Below, one piece after another: positions 1 to 6,048 of a DNA stretch of 14,718 bases (its first letter is position 1; each line of letters begins with the position of its first letter). Where the stretch lies: the NCBI GenBank assembly GCA_039934635.1, contig JBDTLT010000127.1, positions 1-14,718 on the forward strand, given 5' to 3'. The DNA is from DATLFA01 sp039934635. GTDB lineage: Bacteria; Actinomycetota; Acidimicrobiia; Acidimicrobiales; WLNW01. The notes beneath the pieces were generated by a model. The model worked only from the letters and a program-made list of their open reading frames with translations, did not search any database and was not told the DNA's origin. Position numbers and translations under genes: made by a program.

Positions 1-1
1 T

Positions 2-187
2 TTCAAGATCGGCGATCGGTTGCCCGTGCGAGTCGACGCACTCGACGAGCGAGGTAACACCGTGGCGACAGTCTCGGGTATTGCCACGACGGTAGATCCT
101 CGGTCTCGATGTCGCGGATGGCGAGGATGCATCACTGCCAGAGTTGTCGTCGACGCAGCATTCACTACACTTCACGATTCTGTCTGA
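2..187 (+). CDS. possible C-terminal end of an unidentified protein (5' truncated)
   Basis: The frame starting at base 2 is open from the window edge to a TGA at 185-187, giving about 61 residues. The first 30 or so (beginning FKIGDRLPVRVDALDERGNTVA) have an actinobacterial codon pattern and alternate hydrophobic and polar residues, as in a beta-strand-rich domain such as an Ig-like or S1/OB-like fold. The last 30 are arginine-rich and less convincing. The other two plus frames stop early. It faces the minus-strand membrane protein gene tail to tail, with 22 bases between stop codons. I do not recognise the family, and the start lies outside the window. It could also be non-coding. Confidence 0.3.
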   Translation, partial: FKIGDRLPVRVDALDERGNTVATVSGIATTVDPRSRCRGWRGCITARVVVDAAFTTLHDSV

Positions 188-195
188 TGATCTGA

Positions 196-219
196 TTGCG
201 CTCGCGCGACTACGCGCAA
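196..219. terminator. GC-rich hairpin between convergent gene ends (weak terminator candidate)
   Basis: TTGCGC at 196-201 is the exact reverse complement of GCGCAA at 214-219. A nested alternative stem pairs GCGCG (204-208) with CGCGC (213-217) around the loop ACTA. It sits at the stop codon of the minus-strand membrane protein (210-212) and just past the possible plus-strand stop at 187. No T-run follows on either strand, so if it terminates transcription it is not a classic intrinsic terminator. Confidence 0.25.
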
Positions 220-605
220 CTGGCGTTCGCCATCAGTGTGGCCATGATGGTCTTTCCCGCTACCGCGACGAGCAGCACTCCTCCGATTACCCACAGCAGC
301 GCGAACCCGTTGTACGCAGCCACGAGCACCGGCCAGTCGCACCGGTGCGCCAGCTGACGCCAGATGTAGGCGAGCGAAATCAGTGCCGCGCTGACGAGCA
401 CGAAGCCGACGAGCAGGCCGACCATGCCTACTGCGGACGGGTGTCTCGTGGCGTCGTCCCCGCCGCAGATCGTGGCGAAGCCGGGAGCGCCATAGGCAGC
501 GGTCCAGATTGCGAACGCGAGTGAGATGCTCGTGGAGACGGTGAGCACGAAGGAGATGTGCAACGCCCGATGCAGGCGTGGCCCATAGCTGCCGATGACC
601 GCCAT
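210..605 (-). CDS. small membrane protein with three predicted helices, unknown function
   Basis: This encodes about 131 residues. A GTG (606-608) and an ATG (603-605) lie side by side at the start; I chose the ATG. Three long hydrophobic stretches are visible: residues about 14-37, about 57-82 (GMVGLLVGFVLVSAALISLA) and about 90-125 (ending in GGVLLVAVAGKTIMATLMA). The short loop after helix 1 has CGGDDATRH. There is no catalytic motif and I do not recognise the family. Its start lies about 21 bases after the stop of the lipoprotein gene on the same strand, so the two are probably co-transcribed and the product may act with the lipoprotein at the cell envelope. The Shine-Dalgarno is poor (TAGGT). 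The hydrophobic pattern in one frame supports a real gene. Confidence 0.6.
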   Translation of the reverse strand: MAVIGSYGPRLHRALHISFVLTVSTSISLAFAIWTAAYGAPGFATICGGDDATRHPSAVGMVGLLVGFVLVSAALISLAYIWRQLAHRCDWPVLVAAYNGFALLWVIGGVLLVAVAGKTIMATLMANASCA

Positions 606-626
606 CACGGACCTACGAGCCGTCGG

Positions 627-1967
627 TCATGACAGGTACCAAATCGCCGCGACCCAGTTGCTTTGCGCGCCGGGTTCGATCGTGCGTCCACCGACGAGCG
701 CCAGCTTGCCCTGCACGTCGCTGATACCAATGAGATACGGCGGACCCCACCGCGCTTCGAAGGCCTCTCCGGTGAGGTTGGTACACGACCACGTGGTGCC
801 CTGGTCGCGTGACACGGCCAGCCGCTCGGTTTCGGCGTCGATGACGATCGCCCACGTGCCACCCACCGCCGCCGCCGGCCCGACATAGTCACCGGCAACA
901 AAGCACGGCGGAGTCGGCATCGTTTGCCAGGAGAGGCCGTCGCGGGAAGCGAGCAGTCGGGCGCGTCGGTCCTTCGAAAAACCCGTGACGTCCTCACTTA
1001 CGATGAGTACCACTTGATCGCCGTCGACGAGCACTGACTGAACCGGCGACGTTGCTCCCAGGTTCAGGACCGAACTGGTCCACGTACGCGCGTCGATCGA
1101 TGTCGCGGTGATCCACTGCGTCGAGTTGTTCTCGCCGCGAAATCCCATCGCGAATAGCCCAGCGGCGGTTGTTCTCAGGTACTGGAGCTGGAAATCGAGC
1201 GTGCCGCTGCTCTCCCAAGTTCTGCCATCGGACGAACTGAAGAGCAGCGTTTGCCTCTGTGGCGTGCCGCCCCAAAGTTCGGCCGCCATCACCCAGCGCG
1301 ATCCCAATCGAACAAGTTGCGTGGGTAGCAGGCTGTCGGGTGCCGCGGGCAGATCGATCGACGCCCAAGTAGCTCCGTCGACAGAACGTGCTGCGATCGC
1401 AGTGCTTGTGGACCGTCCATCCTCGGCCACGTCGACCCGCACGCCGACGGAGACGAAGATTCCATCGGCATACGCCAGCGCCCGAGGAGCACCAAACGAA
1501 CGCGGCAGCCCGTCTACCGTCGGACCGTCGCTCCACGCAGTGTTGACGGCCCGCCACTGCTGACCGTCGGCGCTGACCGCGGTACTCGCCGACTGTCTGG
1601 CAGCCCCGATGGCGCGCCATCCAATTGCAACGACGTCACTCGGAGAAGCGGCGACAAGGTTTACCGGCGCGCTGAGCGCGAGCGGGACGTCGACTCGGTT
1701 GAATGTCGCGAGCGGTCCGCCCAGTGCGGCGGTCACGGGCGGTGCCGAGAGCGGTGAAGTCGCCGTCATCGACGAGCGCGTGGTCGCAACAGTCGTCGTT
1801 GTCGACTCGGCCGCCGTGATCGTGGCGACCGGCGTGGCCGCGGTGGTCGTCGTGTCGGCATCGGGCTCAGCATTCGGTCCCGATCCGCAAGCAGCAATTG
1901 CAAGTGCACACACCACCGCGCACCGCCCCCGCCGGTAGGAGCGGGGACGGTGCGGGGGAGGGGACAC
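627..1967 (-). CDS. secreted lipoprotein with six Asp-box (BNR-like) repeats
   Basis: From a GTG at 1967 this gives about 446 residues. The N-terminus is arginine-rich (RSYRRGR), then a hydrophobic stretch ends in the lipobox IAAC with Cys27 as the lipidation site. A Thr/Ala-rich linker follows (about residues 38-70). The rest contains six Asp-box motifs of the form S-x-D-x-x-x-W near residues 132-138, 195-201, 245-251, 290-296, 341-347 and 386-393. Spacing of about 45-63 residues is what one expects of the blades of a beta-propeller, as in sialidase/BNR proteins. No sialidase catalytic arginine triad is evident, so a binding or scaffolding role outside the membrane is more likely than hydrolysis. 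The frame continues upstream to an ATG at 2072, but that would place the signal peptide internally and overlap the TetR gene. The small membrane protein gene follows directly. Confidence 0.8.
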   Translation of the reverse strand: MSPPPHRPRSYRRGRCAVVCALAIAACGSGPNAEPDADTTTTAATPVATITAAESTTTTVATTRSSMTATSPLSAPPVTAALGGPLATFNRVDVPLALSAPVNLVAASPSDVVAIGWRAIGAARQSASTAVSADGQQWRAVNTAWSDGPTVDGLPRSFGAPRALAYADGIFVSVGVRVDVAEDGRSTSTAIAARSVDGATWASIDLPAAPDSLLPTQLVRLGSRWVMAAELWGGTPQRQTLLFSSSDGRTWESSGTLDFQLQYLRTTAAGLFAMGFRGENNSTQWITATSIDARTWTSSVLNLGATSPVQSVLVDGDQVVLIVSEDVTGFSKDRRARLLASRDGLSWQTMPTPPCFVAGDYVGPAAAVGGTWAIVIDAETERLAVSRDQGTTWSCTNLTGEAFEARWGPPYLIGISDVQGKLALVGGRTIEPGAQSNWVAAIWYLS

Positions 1968-2028
1968 GAGAGTTGGACGCCGGTTGTCGTCGTGTTCATC
2001 CGTGGTTCGCGGATCTGCGATCGACTTC

Positions 2029-2072
2029 TTGACAAGAGTTATACGATGTATAAGTATAACGATCGATGTCAA
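2029..2072. promoter_or_regulatory. divergent promoter/operator region with nested inverted repeats (TetR gene and lipoprotein gene)
   Basis: Three related half-sites sit together: GTTATAC (2038-2044), GTATAA (2048-2053) and GTATAAC (2054-2060). The first two form TTATAC-GAT-GTATAA, a perfect 6-3-6 inverted repeat; the outer pair GTTATAC/GTATAAC is a perfect 7-bp inverted repeat around 9 bases. A plus-strand TTGACA (2029-2034) and a minus-strand TTGACA (2072-2067) flank them, resembling -35 boxes firing in opposite directions. TATAAC at 2055-2060 lies five bases before the TetR ATG, consistent with a -10 box for a leaderless transcript. This is a very AT-rich island in GC-rich DNA. The likely occupant is the TetR protein encoded next to it (inference). 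Confidence 0.65.
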
Positions 2073-2728
2073 AGCAACCCGCTCCCAACGAATGGCGCCA
2101 GGCCCGCCGGCAGTCCGCCCGCGACGCCATCGTCGACGCCGCCTGGACGCTGGTGCGCGAGGAGGGCCTGGCGGCGCTGACGCTGCGAGATCTGGCCAAG
2201 CGAGCCAAGATCACGACGCCGACCGTCTACGCCTACTTCGAGTCCAAGCATGCGATCTACGACGCCATGTTCGGCCAAGCGGCCACCGAGTTCGCCGACC
2301 TGTCGAGCCAGCTGGAGACATTCGCAGCCGAGGACCCACACGTTCTCTTTGCCGAGACCATGCGCAACTTCGTCGACTTCTGCACGACTGACGTTGCCCG
2401 TTACCAACTGCTGTTCCAGCGCACGATCCCCGGCTTCGAGCCGAGTTCAGAATCCTATGCGCCGGCAGTCCGGGCGCTCGACAGCATGCGGTCGCGTTTC
2501 GCCCGCCATGGCATCACCAACCCGCGCCATATGGATATGTGGACCGCGATGCTCACGGGCGTCGTCGATCAGCAGATCTCCAACGAGCCCGGTGGCGATC
2601 GCTGGGCGCGGTTGATCGACGACTGCGTTGCGATGTTCCTCGGCTATTGCCAACCTTCCCCGCCAGTCAAGGCCTCGAAGTCTTCGACAAGTCGTAAGCA
2701 ACAAACCAACAAAGGAGCTAGATCATGA
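2066..2728 (+). CDS. TetR/AcrR-family transcriptional regulator
   Basis: This 220-residue protein has a typical N-terminal TetR DNA-binding domain. Helix 1 is around residues 17-33 (RDAIVDAAWTLVREEG), and the helix-turn-helix is about residues 37-61 (LTLRDLAKRAKITTPTVYAYF, then the ESKHAIYDAMF cap). The C-terminal region (about 75-200) is the variable ligand-binding and dimer domain; the last 20 or so residues are Ser/Lys-rich and probably disordered. The ATG at 2066 has no Shine-Dalgarno and follows an AT-rich inverted-repeat region by a few bases, suggesting a leaderless mRNA and autoregulation. Its TGA overlaps the start of the next gene (ATGA), so it is co-transcribed with the MBL-fold and VOC genes and probably represses its own operon. 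The ligand is unknown. Confidence 0.92.
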   Translation: MSKQPAPNEWRQARRQSARDAIVDAAWTLVREEGLAALTLRDLAKRAKITTPTVYAYFESKHAIYDAMFGQAATEFADLSSQLETFAAEDPHVLFAETMRNFVDFCTTDVARYQLLFQRTIPGFEPSSESYAPAVRALDSMRSRFARHGITNPRHMDMWTAMLTGVVDQQISNEPGGDRWARLIDDCVAMFLGYCQPSPPVKASKSSTSRKQQTNKGARS

Positions 2729-3447
2729 CCACCAAGCTGGATGAGATCGCGCCGCGTATTTATCGGCTTTCGACGTTCGTCCCCGAGATCGGGCCGACCG
2801 GCTTCACGTTCAACCAGTTCCTCATCGACGATGACGAGCCGTTGCTGTTCCACACCGGGCCACGGGCGATGTTCCCGGCAGTTCGCGAGGCCATCGAACG
2901 GGTGCTCCCGCTCGACCGTCTGCGGTGGATCACGTTCGGGCATGTCGAGTCCGATGAATGCGGTGCGATGAACGAGTTCCTCGCCGCGGCTCCTCACGCG
3001 CAGGTTGCCCACGGTGCGATCGGCTGCATGGTGTCGTTGAACGACATGGCCGATCGCATGCCGCGACCTTTGGCCGACGGAGAAACGCTGCAACTGGGAG
3101 CCATGCGAGTTCGCCACATCGACACGCCGCATGTTCCCCACGCGTGGGAGGCGCGCGTCCTCTACGAAGAAGTAACGGGCACGCTGTTCAGTGGCGACCT
3201 GTTCACGAGTCTCGGCGACGGCCCCGCGCTGACTGACGAAGATCCCGTCGCTCCCGCGATGTTCGCAGAAGATGTGTTCGGCTCTTCGAGCCTCGCTCCG
3301 AGCATGCCCGCGACGATCGCGCGTCTGGCCGATCTCGAGCCGCGCACGATCGCGATCATGCACGGCCCGTCTTTCGCGGGCGATGGCGCGAGCGCATTGC
3401 GCGGACTCGCCAAGGCCTACGCCGAGCGCATCTCGGCGGCAGCCTGA
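2725..3447 (+). CDS. stand-alone flavodiiron-type metallo-beta-lactamase-fold protein (oxygen/NO-binding di-iron domain)
   Basis: This 240-residue MBL-fold protein has the ligand set of flavodiiron (FDP/ODP) domains rather than the zinc HxHxDH motif. It shows His73-x-Glu75-x-Asp77 (FGHVESDECG), His139 (VPHAWEA), Asp158 (SGDLF) and His213 (IMHGP). Spacings of 62, 19 and 55 residues match the family closely. The position after Asp77, often His, is Glu78. There is no C-terminal flavodoxin domain, so it cannot be a complete NO/O2 reductase alone; it may sense or bind O2 or NO, or need a separate flavoprotein. The start is fixed by AAAGGAG eight bases upstream and by the 4-base ATGA overlap with the TetR stop. 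It is the middle gene of the TetR-MBL-VOC operon. Confidence 0.85.
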   Translation: MTTKLDEIAPRIYRLSTFVPEIGPTGFTFNQFLIDDDEPLLFHTGPRAMFPAVREAIERVLPLDRLRWITFGHVESDECGAMNEFLAAAPHAQVAHGAIGCMVSLNDMADRMPRPLADGETLQLGAMRVRHIDTPHVPHAWEARVLYEEVTGTLFSGDLFTSLGDGPALTDEDPVAPAMFAEDVFGSSSLAPSMPATIARLADLEPRTIAIMHGPSFAGDGASALRGLAKAYAERISAAA

Positions 3448-3459
3448 AAGGACTATGAC

Positions 3460-3891
3460 ATGGTCACCGTCACGAGTCCTCGACTCCATCACATTGCTCT
3501 GACCGTCACCGATGTGGACGCCAGCGTCCGTTGGTACGAGAGTGTCTTCGGGATCCGCTTCCAGATGGACGCACCGCATGACGGGGGCCTCGGCAAGTTG
3601 CTCGCCGACGAGGCGTGGCAATTGGTGATCGTGTTGCACCGACACGACACCAACGCCGGCATGTTGTTCGGTGAGACCACGACCGGACTCGACCACGTCG
3701 GCCTCGTCGTGCCGGACCGCAGTGATCTCGAAGCCTGGCAGGTGCACCTCGAGGCCAACGGCGTGGTGCGCGGCGAGACGGCCGACAAGCCGCTGACGCA
3801 ATCGCCCATCGCCGACGAGCCCTACGGCTCGGTTCTCGTCTTTCGCGACCCCGACAACATCCAACTCGAGCTGTTCGCGCCGCCGCGCTAA
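3460..3891 (+). CDS. VOC-family (glyoxalase/dioxygenase fold) protein
   Basis: This 143-residue protein has two beta-alpha-beta-beta-beta modules typical of the vicinal oxygen chelate fold. Module one begins LHHIALTVTDVDASVRWYE and module two begins LDHVGLVVPD. Metal-ligand candidates at family positions are His11, His79 and Glu137 (IQLELF); the fourth ligand position (around His60 or His62) is less certain. Members of this superfamily include glyoxalase I, extradiol dioxygenases and thiol transferases, and the exact reaction cannot be named. A good Shine-Dalgarno (AAAGGA) precedes the ATG, 12 bases after the MBL gene stop, so it belongs to the TetR operon. Its TAA overlaps the TAG of the convergent groEL gene, leaving no space for a terminator between them. 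Confidence 0.87.
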   Translation: MVTVTSPRLHHIALTVTDVDASVRWYESVFGIRFQMDAPHDGGLGKLLADEAWQLVIVLHRHDTNAGMLFGETTTGLDHVGLVVPDRSDLEAWQVHLEANGVVRGETADKPLTQSPIADEPYGSVLVFRDPDNIQLELFAPPR

Positions 3892-5468
3892 GCGTCGTTG
3901 GTGTCGGCGATGACGACTTCGACGGTGAGGATCATCGCGGCGATCGAGGCGGCGTTCAACAACGCCGATCGAGTGACTTTGGCGGCGTCGATGATGCCGG
4001 CTTTGGTCAGATCCTCGTAGGCACCGGTGAGCGCGTTGAGGCCTTCGCCGCCCGTCATCGTACGGACGATCTCCACGGCCACGCCCGCGTCGATGCCCGC
4101 GTTGTCGGCGATCTGACGCAGCGGGGCTTCGAGCGCACGGGCGACCACACGGGCGCCCGTCGCCTCGTCGCCCTCGAGGCGATCGGCAACTTGGTTCGCC
4201 GCTGCTTGTGCACGGATCAATGCCACTCCGCCACCGGGGACGACGCCTTGCTCGATCGCGGCTTTGGTAGTCGAGACCGCGTCTTCGATGCGATGCTTGA
4301 TCTCTTTGAGCTCCACCTCGGTCGCCGCTCCGACCCTGAGGATCGCGACGCCGCCGAGCAGCTTGGCCAACCGTTCGCGTAGCCGCTCTCGGTCGTAGTC
4401 GGACTCGGTGTTGTCGATCTCGTTCCTGATCTGTGTCACGCGTGCCTCGATTGCGATCGGGTCACCACCGCCATCGACGATGGTCGTTTCTTCTTTCGTG
4501 ACGATCACCTTCTTCGCTTGGCCCAGCTGGTCGAGCCGCACGTTTTCGAGCTTGACGCCGAGTTCCGCGCTGATGACTGCGCCACCAGTGAGAATGGCGA
4601 GATCCTCGAGCGCCGCTCTGCGCCGGTCGCCAAAGCCGGGCGCCTTCACGGCGATGGTCGCGATGTTGTCCTGAATCTGATTGACGACAAGGGTGGCCAA
4701 CGCTTCACCGTCGACATCGTCGGCGATGATCAACACCGGCCGCGCCGCCTGTGTGATGAGCTCCAAGACCGGGAGCAAGTCGCGAGCGGCAGAGATCTTG
4801 GAGCTGACGAGGAGCACATACGCGTTCTCGAGGACACCTTCCATCCGCTCGGCGTCGCTCACGAAGTAGGGCGAGATGTAACCCTTGTCGAACCGCATTC
4901 CTTCGACGACATCCATCTCGAAGCCGAAGCTTTGGCTGTCCTCGACGGTGATCACGCCTTCTTTGCCGACCTTGTCGATCGCGTCACAGATCAGTTGGCC
5001 GATTTCCTCGTCCGCGGCGGAGATCGCGGCGACTTGCGCGATCTGCTCGCGGGAAATCACTGCGACTGCTTGCTCCGCGATAGACGCCATCGCGGCCACG
5101 ACTGCCGCCTCGATGCCTGTCTTGAGTAGCATTGGATTCGCGCCGGCGCTGACGTTGCGCAAGCCCTCGTGAACCATCGCCCACGCGAGCACAGTTGCCG
5201 TTGTCGTACCGTCGCCGGCGACATCGTCGGTCTTCTTTGCCACTTCCTTGACGAGCTCCGCGCCGATTCTCTCGAACGCATCGCTCAGCTCGATCCCCTT
5301 GGCGACGGTGACACCATCGTTGGTGATCGTCGGCGCACCCCATGCCTGACCGATGACGACGTTGCGGCCTTTGGGGCCCAGGGTGATGCGAACGGCATCG
5401 GCAAGTCGATCGATGCCCACCTGCAATTTGTGCCGCGCCTCGATGTCGAACGCAATCTGCTTTGTCAT
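3888..5468 (-). CDS. groEL: chaperonin GroEL (60 kDa chaperonin paralogue)
   Basis: This gives about 526 residues, close to normal GroEL length. The N-terminus (MTKQIAFDIEARHKLQ) and blocks such as LGPKGRNVV, GAPTITNDGVTVAK and DDVAGDGTTTATVLA are diagnostic. The nucleotide-site residues are present: DGTTT with Asp86, Asp396 (RIEDAV), the GGG at 412-414 and Asp494 (IIDAAKVTR), so ATPase activity is expected. The protein ends ...VVIADTNDA without the Gly-Gly-Met tail, and no groES is adjacent, so it is probably a secondary paralogue. An in-frame extension reaches 5543 but would overlap the STAS gene; the ATG at 5468 matches the family start. That ATG overlaps the STAS stop (ATGA) and has no Shine-Dalgarno, implying translational coupling. 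Confidence 0.95.
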   Translation of the reverse strand: MTKQIAFDIEARHKLQVGIDRLADAVRITLGPKGRNVVIGQAWGAPTITNDGVTVAKGIELSDAFERIGAELVKEVAKKTDDVAGDGTTTATVLAWAMVHEGLRNVSAGANPMLLKTGIEAAVVAAMASIAEQAVAVISREQIAQVAAISAADEEIGQLICDAIDKVGKEGVITVEDSQSFGFEMDVVEGMRFDKGYISPYFVSDAERMEGVLENAYVLLVSSKISAARDLLPVLELITQAARPVLIIADDVDGEALATLVVNQIQDNIATIAVKAPGFGDRRRAALEDLAILTGGAVISAELGVKLENVRLDQLGQAKKVIVTKEETTIVDGGGDPIAIEARVTQIRNEIDNTESDYDRERLRERLAKLLGGVAILRVGAATEVELKEIKHRIEDAVSTTKAAIEQGVVPGGGVALIRAQAAANQVADRLEGDEATGARVVARALEAPLRQIADNAGIDAGVAVEIVRTMTGGEGLNALTGAYEDLTKAGIIDAAKVTRSALLNAASIAAMILTVEVVIADTNDA

Positions 5469-5872
5469 CGAAGGCGGCCGGGTTGAGGGCCGCCGAGGAG
5501 TGCGAGCACCGCAAGGTCGCGACTTGCTCGATCGATACGCCATTGCGGTTCCACTGGCTCAGCCGGCAGACGATCCATGACGTCGGGCGCCAAGATGTCG
5601 ATCAGGCGGTGCGCTGCGGGAGAAGCGTTCATCAACTCGACGGCGCACGTGGACGCGCCGTACCGACGACCCGCGAGCAGCGCGAGTGCGCCGGCCGCGC
5701 CGTTGAAGTCGGCGTCGCGAAGGTCGACCGAGAGGCGTTTGAGCTCGTTGCTGTCGATGAGCGACATCATCACGACGCACACGTCGCGGGCGTTGCTCAA
5801 GCCGATTGATCCCCTCACGAACAGCACCCCCGCGTCGGGTGATGCCGGGGTGTAGCTGATGTCCGCAAGCAC
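5465..5872 (-). CDS. STAS-domain protein (anti-sigma factor antagonist-like) lacking the phosphoserine
   Basis: The frame is open from a TTG at 5935 (156 residues). I chose the GTG at 5872 (135 residues) because it is a better start codon and leaves the palindrome at 5904-5918 upstream; the start is uncertain. The body has STAS order: strand VLFVRGSIGLSNARDV, helix, strand LKRLSVDLRDADFNGAAGALALLAG, helix, strand STCAVELMNASPAAHRLIDIL. In SpoIIAA/RsbV-type proteins the loop after the VDL strand carries a phosphorylatable Ser (D-S/T-S-G); here it reads NGAAG, so phospho-control as in RsbV is unlikely. About 35 residues follow the STAS domain. Its TGA overlaps the groEL ATG, so the two are translated as a coupled pair. 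No anti-sigma kinase or sigma factor is nearby. Confidence 0.7.
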   Translation of the reverse strand: MLADISYTPASPDAGVLFVRGSIGLSNARDVCVVMMSLIDSNELKRLSVDLRDADFNGAAGALALLAGRRYGASTCAVELMNASPAAHRLIDILAPDVMDRLPAEPVEPQWRIDRASRDLAVLALLGGPQPGRLR

Positions 5873-5903
5873 GGTGGCCGTCCACTCGCCTTTGTCATGC
5901 GCC

Positions 5904-5918
5904 CGGTCAGACTGACCG
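5904..5918. promoter_or_regulatory. perfect 15-bp palindrome upstream of the STAS-groEL pair (operator candidate)
   Basis: CGGTCAG-A-CTGACCG is a perfect 7-1-7 palindrome. It lies 31 bases upstream of the GTG at 5872 on the minus strand, or inside codons 6-11 if the TTG at 5935 is the start. It does not match CIRCE (HrcA) or the HAIR motif (HspR), the usual heat-shock operators of groEL. The GGTC-N5-GACC core recalls GntR-type half-sites, but that is only a resemblance. Confidence 0.5.
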
Positions 5919-5970
5919 AACGAGACACGACGCAACTGGGGATGTCAGCCTGGCAGTCGCTGCCCGATCG

Positions 5971-6009
5971 AAAAACGCCTCGTCCCACGGCTGCGCGGGG
6001 TCAAGGCGT
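5971..6009 (-). terminator. intrinsic terminator of the SDR/amine-dehydrogenase-like/GNAT operon
   Basis: Read on the minus strand, ACGCCTTG (6009-6002) pairs with CGAGGCGT (5982-5975, including one T-G wobble), followed by an A-A mismatch and three more C-G pairs, around a loop of about 11 bases. A run of five T (5975-5971, its first T shared with the stem) follows at once. It lies 40 bases past the GNAT stop codon at 6049. This is a classic Rho-independent shape and ends the operon before the STAS-groEL unit. The rest of the 5936-6048 gap shows nothing else I can name. Confidence 0.75.
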
Positions 6010-6048
6010 GGGTTCAGGGTACCACCGCAGCAGGGCCGCCGACAGGGG

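Noticed and set aside
144..524. A plus-strand open frame opposite the small membrane protein
   Set aside because: It is His/Arg/Glu-rich without structure, while the minus-strand frame shows three clean hydrophobic helices.
1968..2072. Upstream start of the lipoprotein gene at 2072
   Set aside because: It would put the signal peptide about 50 residues inside the protein and overlap the TetR start and promoter.
2644..3864. A 406-codon open frame on the minus strand opposite the MBL-fold and VOC genes
   Set aside because: It is rich in Arg, His, Glu and Asp with no hydrophobic pattern or motif, and it lies antisense to two genes with clear family signatures and ribosome binding sites. It is a GC-bias shadow.
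5469..5543. N-terminal extension of GroEL to an ATG at 5543
   Set aside because: It adds 25 Arg/Pro-rich residues absent from the family and overlaps the STAS gene; the ATG at 5468 matches the conserved GroEL start.
5873..6048. CIRCE (HrcA) or HAIR (HspR) heat-shock operator upstream of STAS-groEL
   Set aside because: I looked for TTAGCACTC-N9-GAGTGCTAA and CTTGAGT-N7-ACTCAAG and saw neither; only the unrelated palindrome at 5904-5918 is present.
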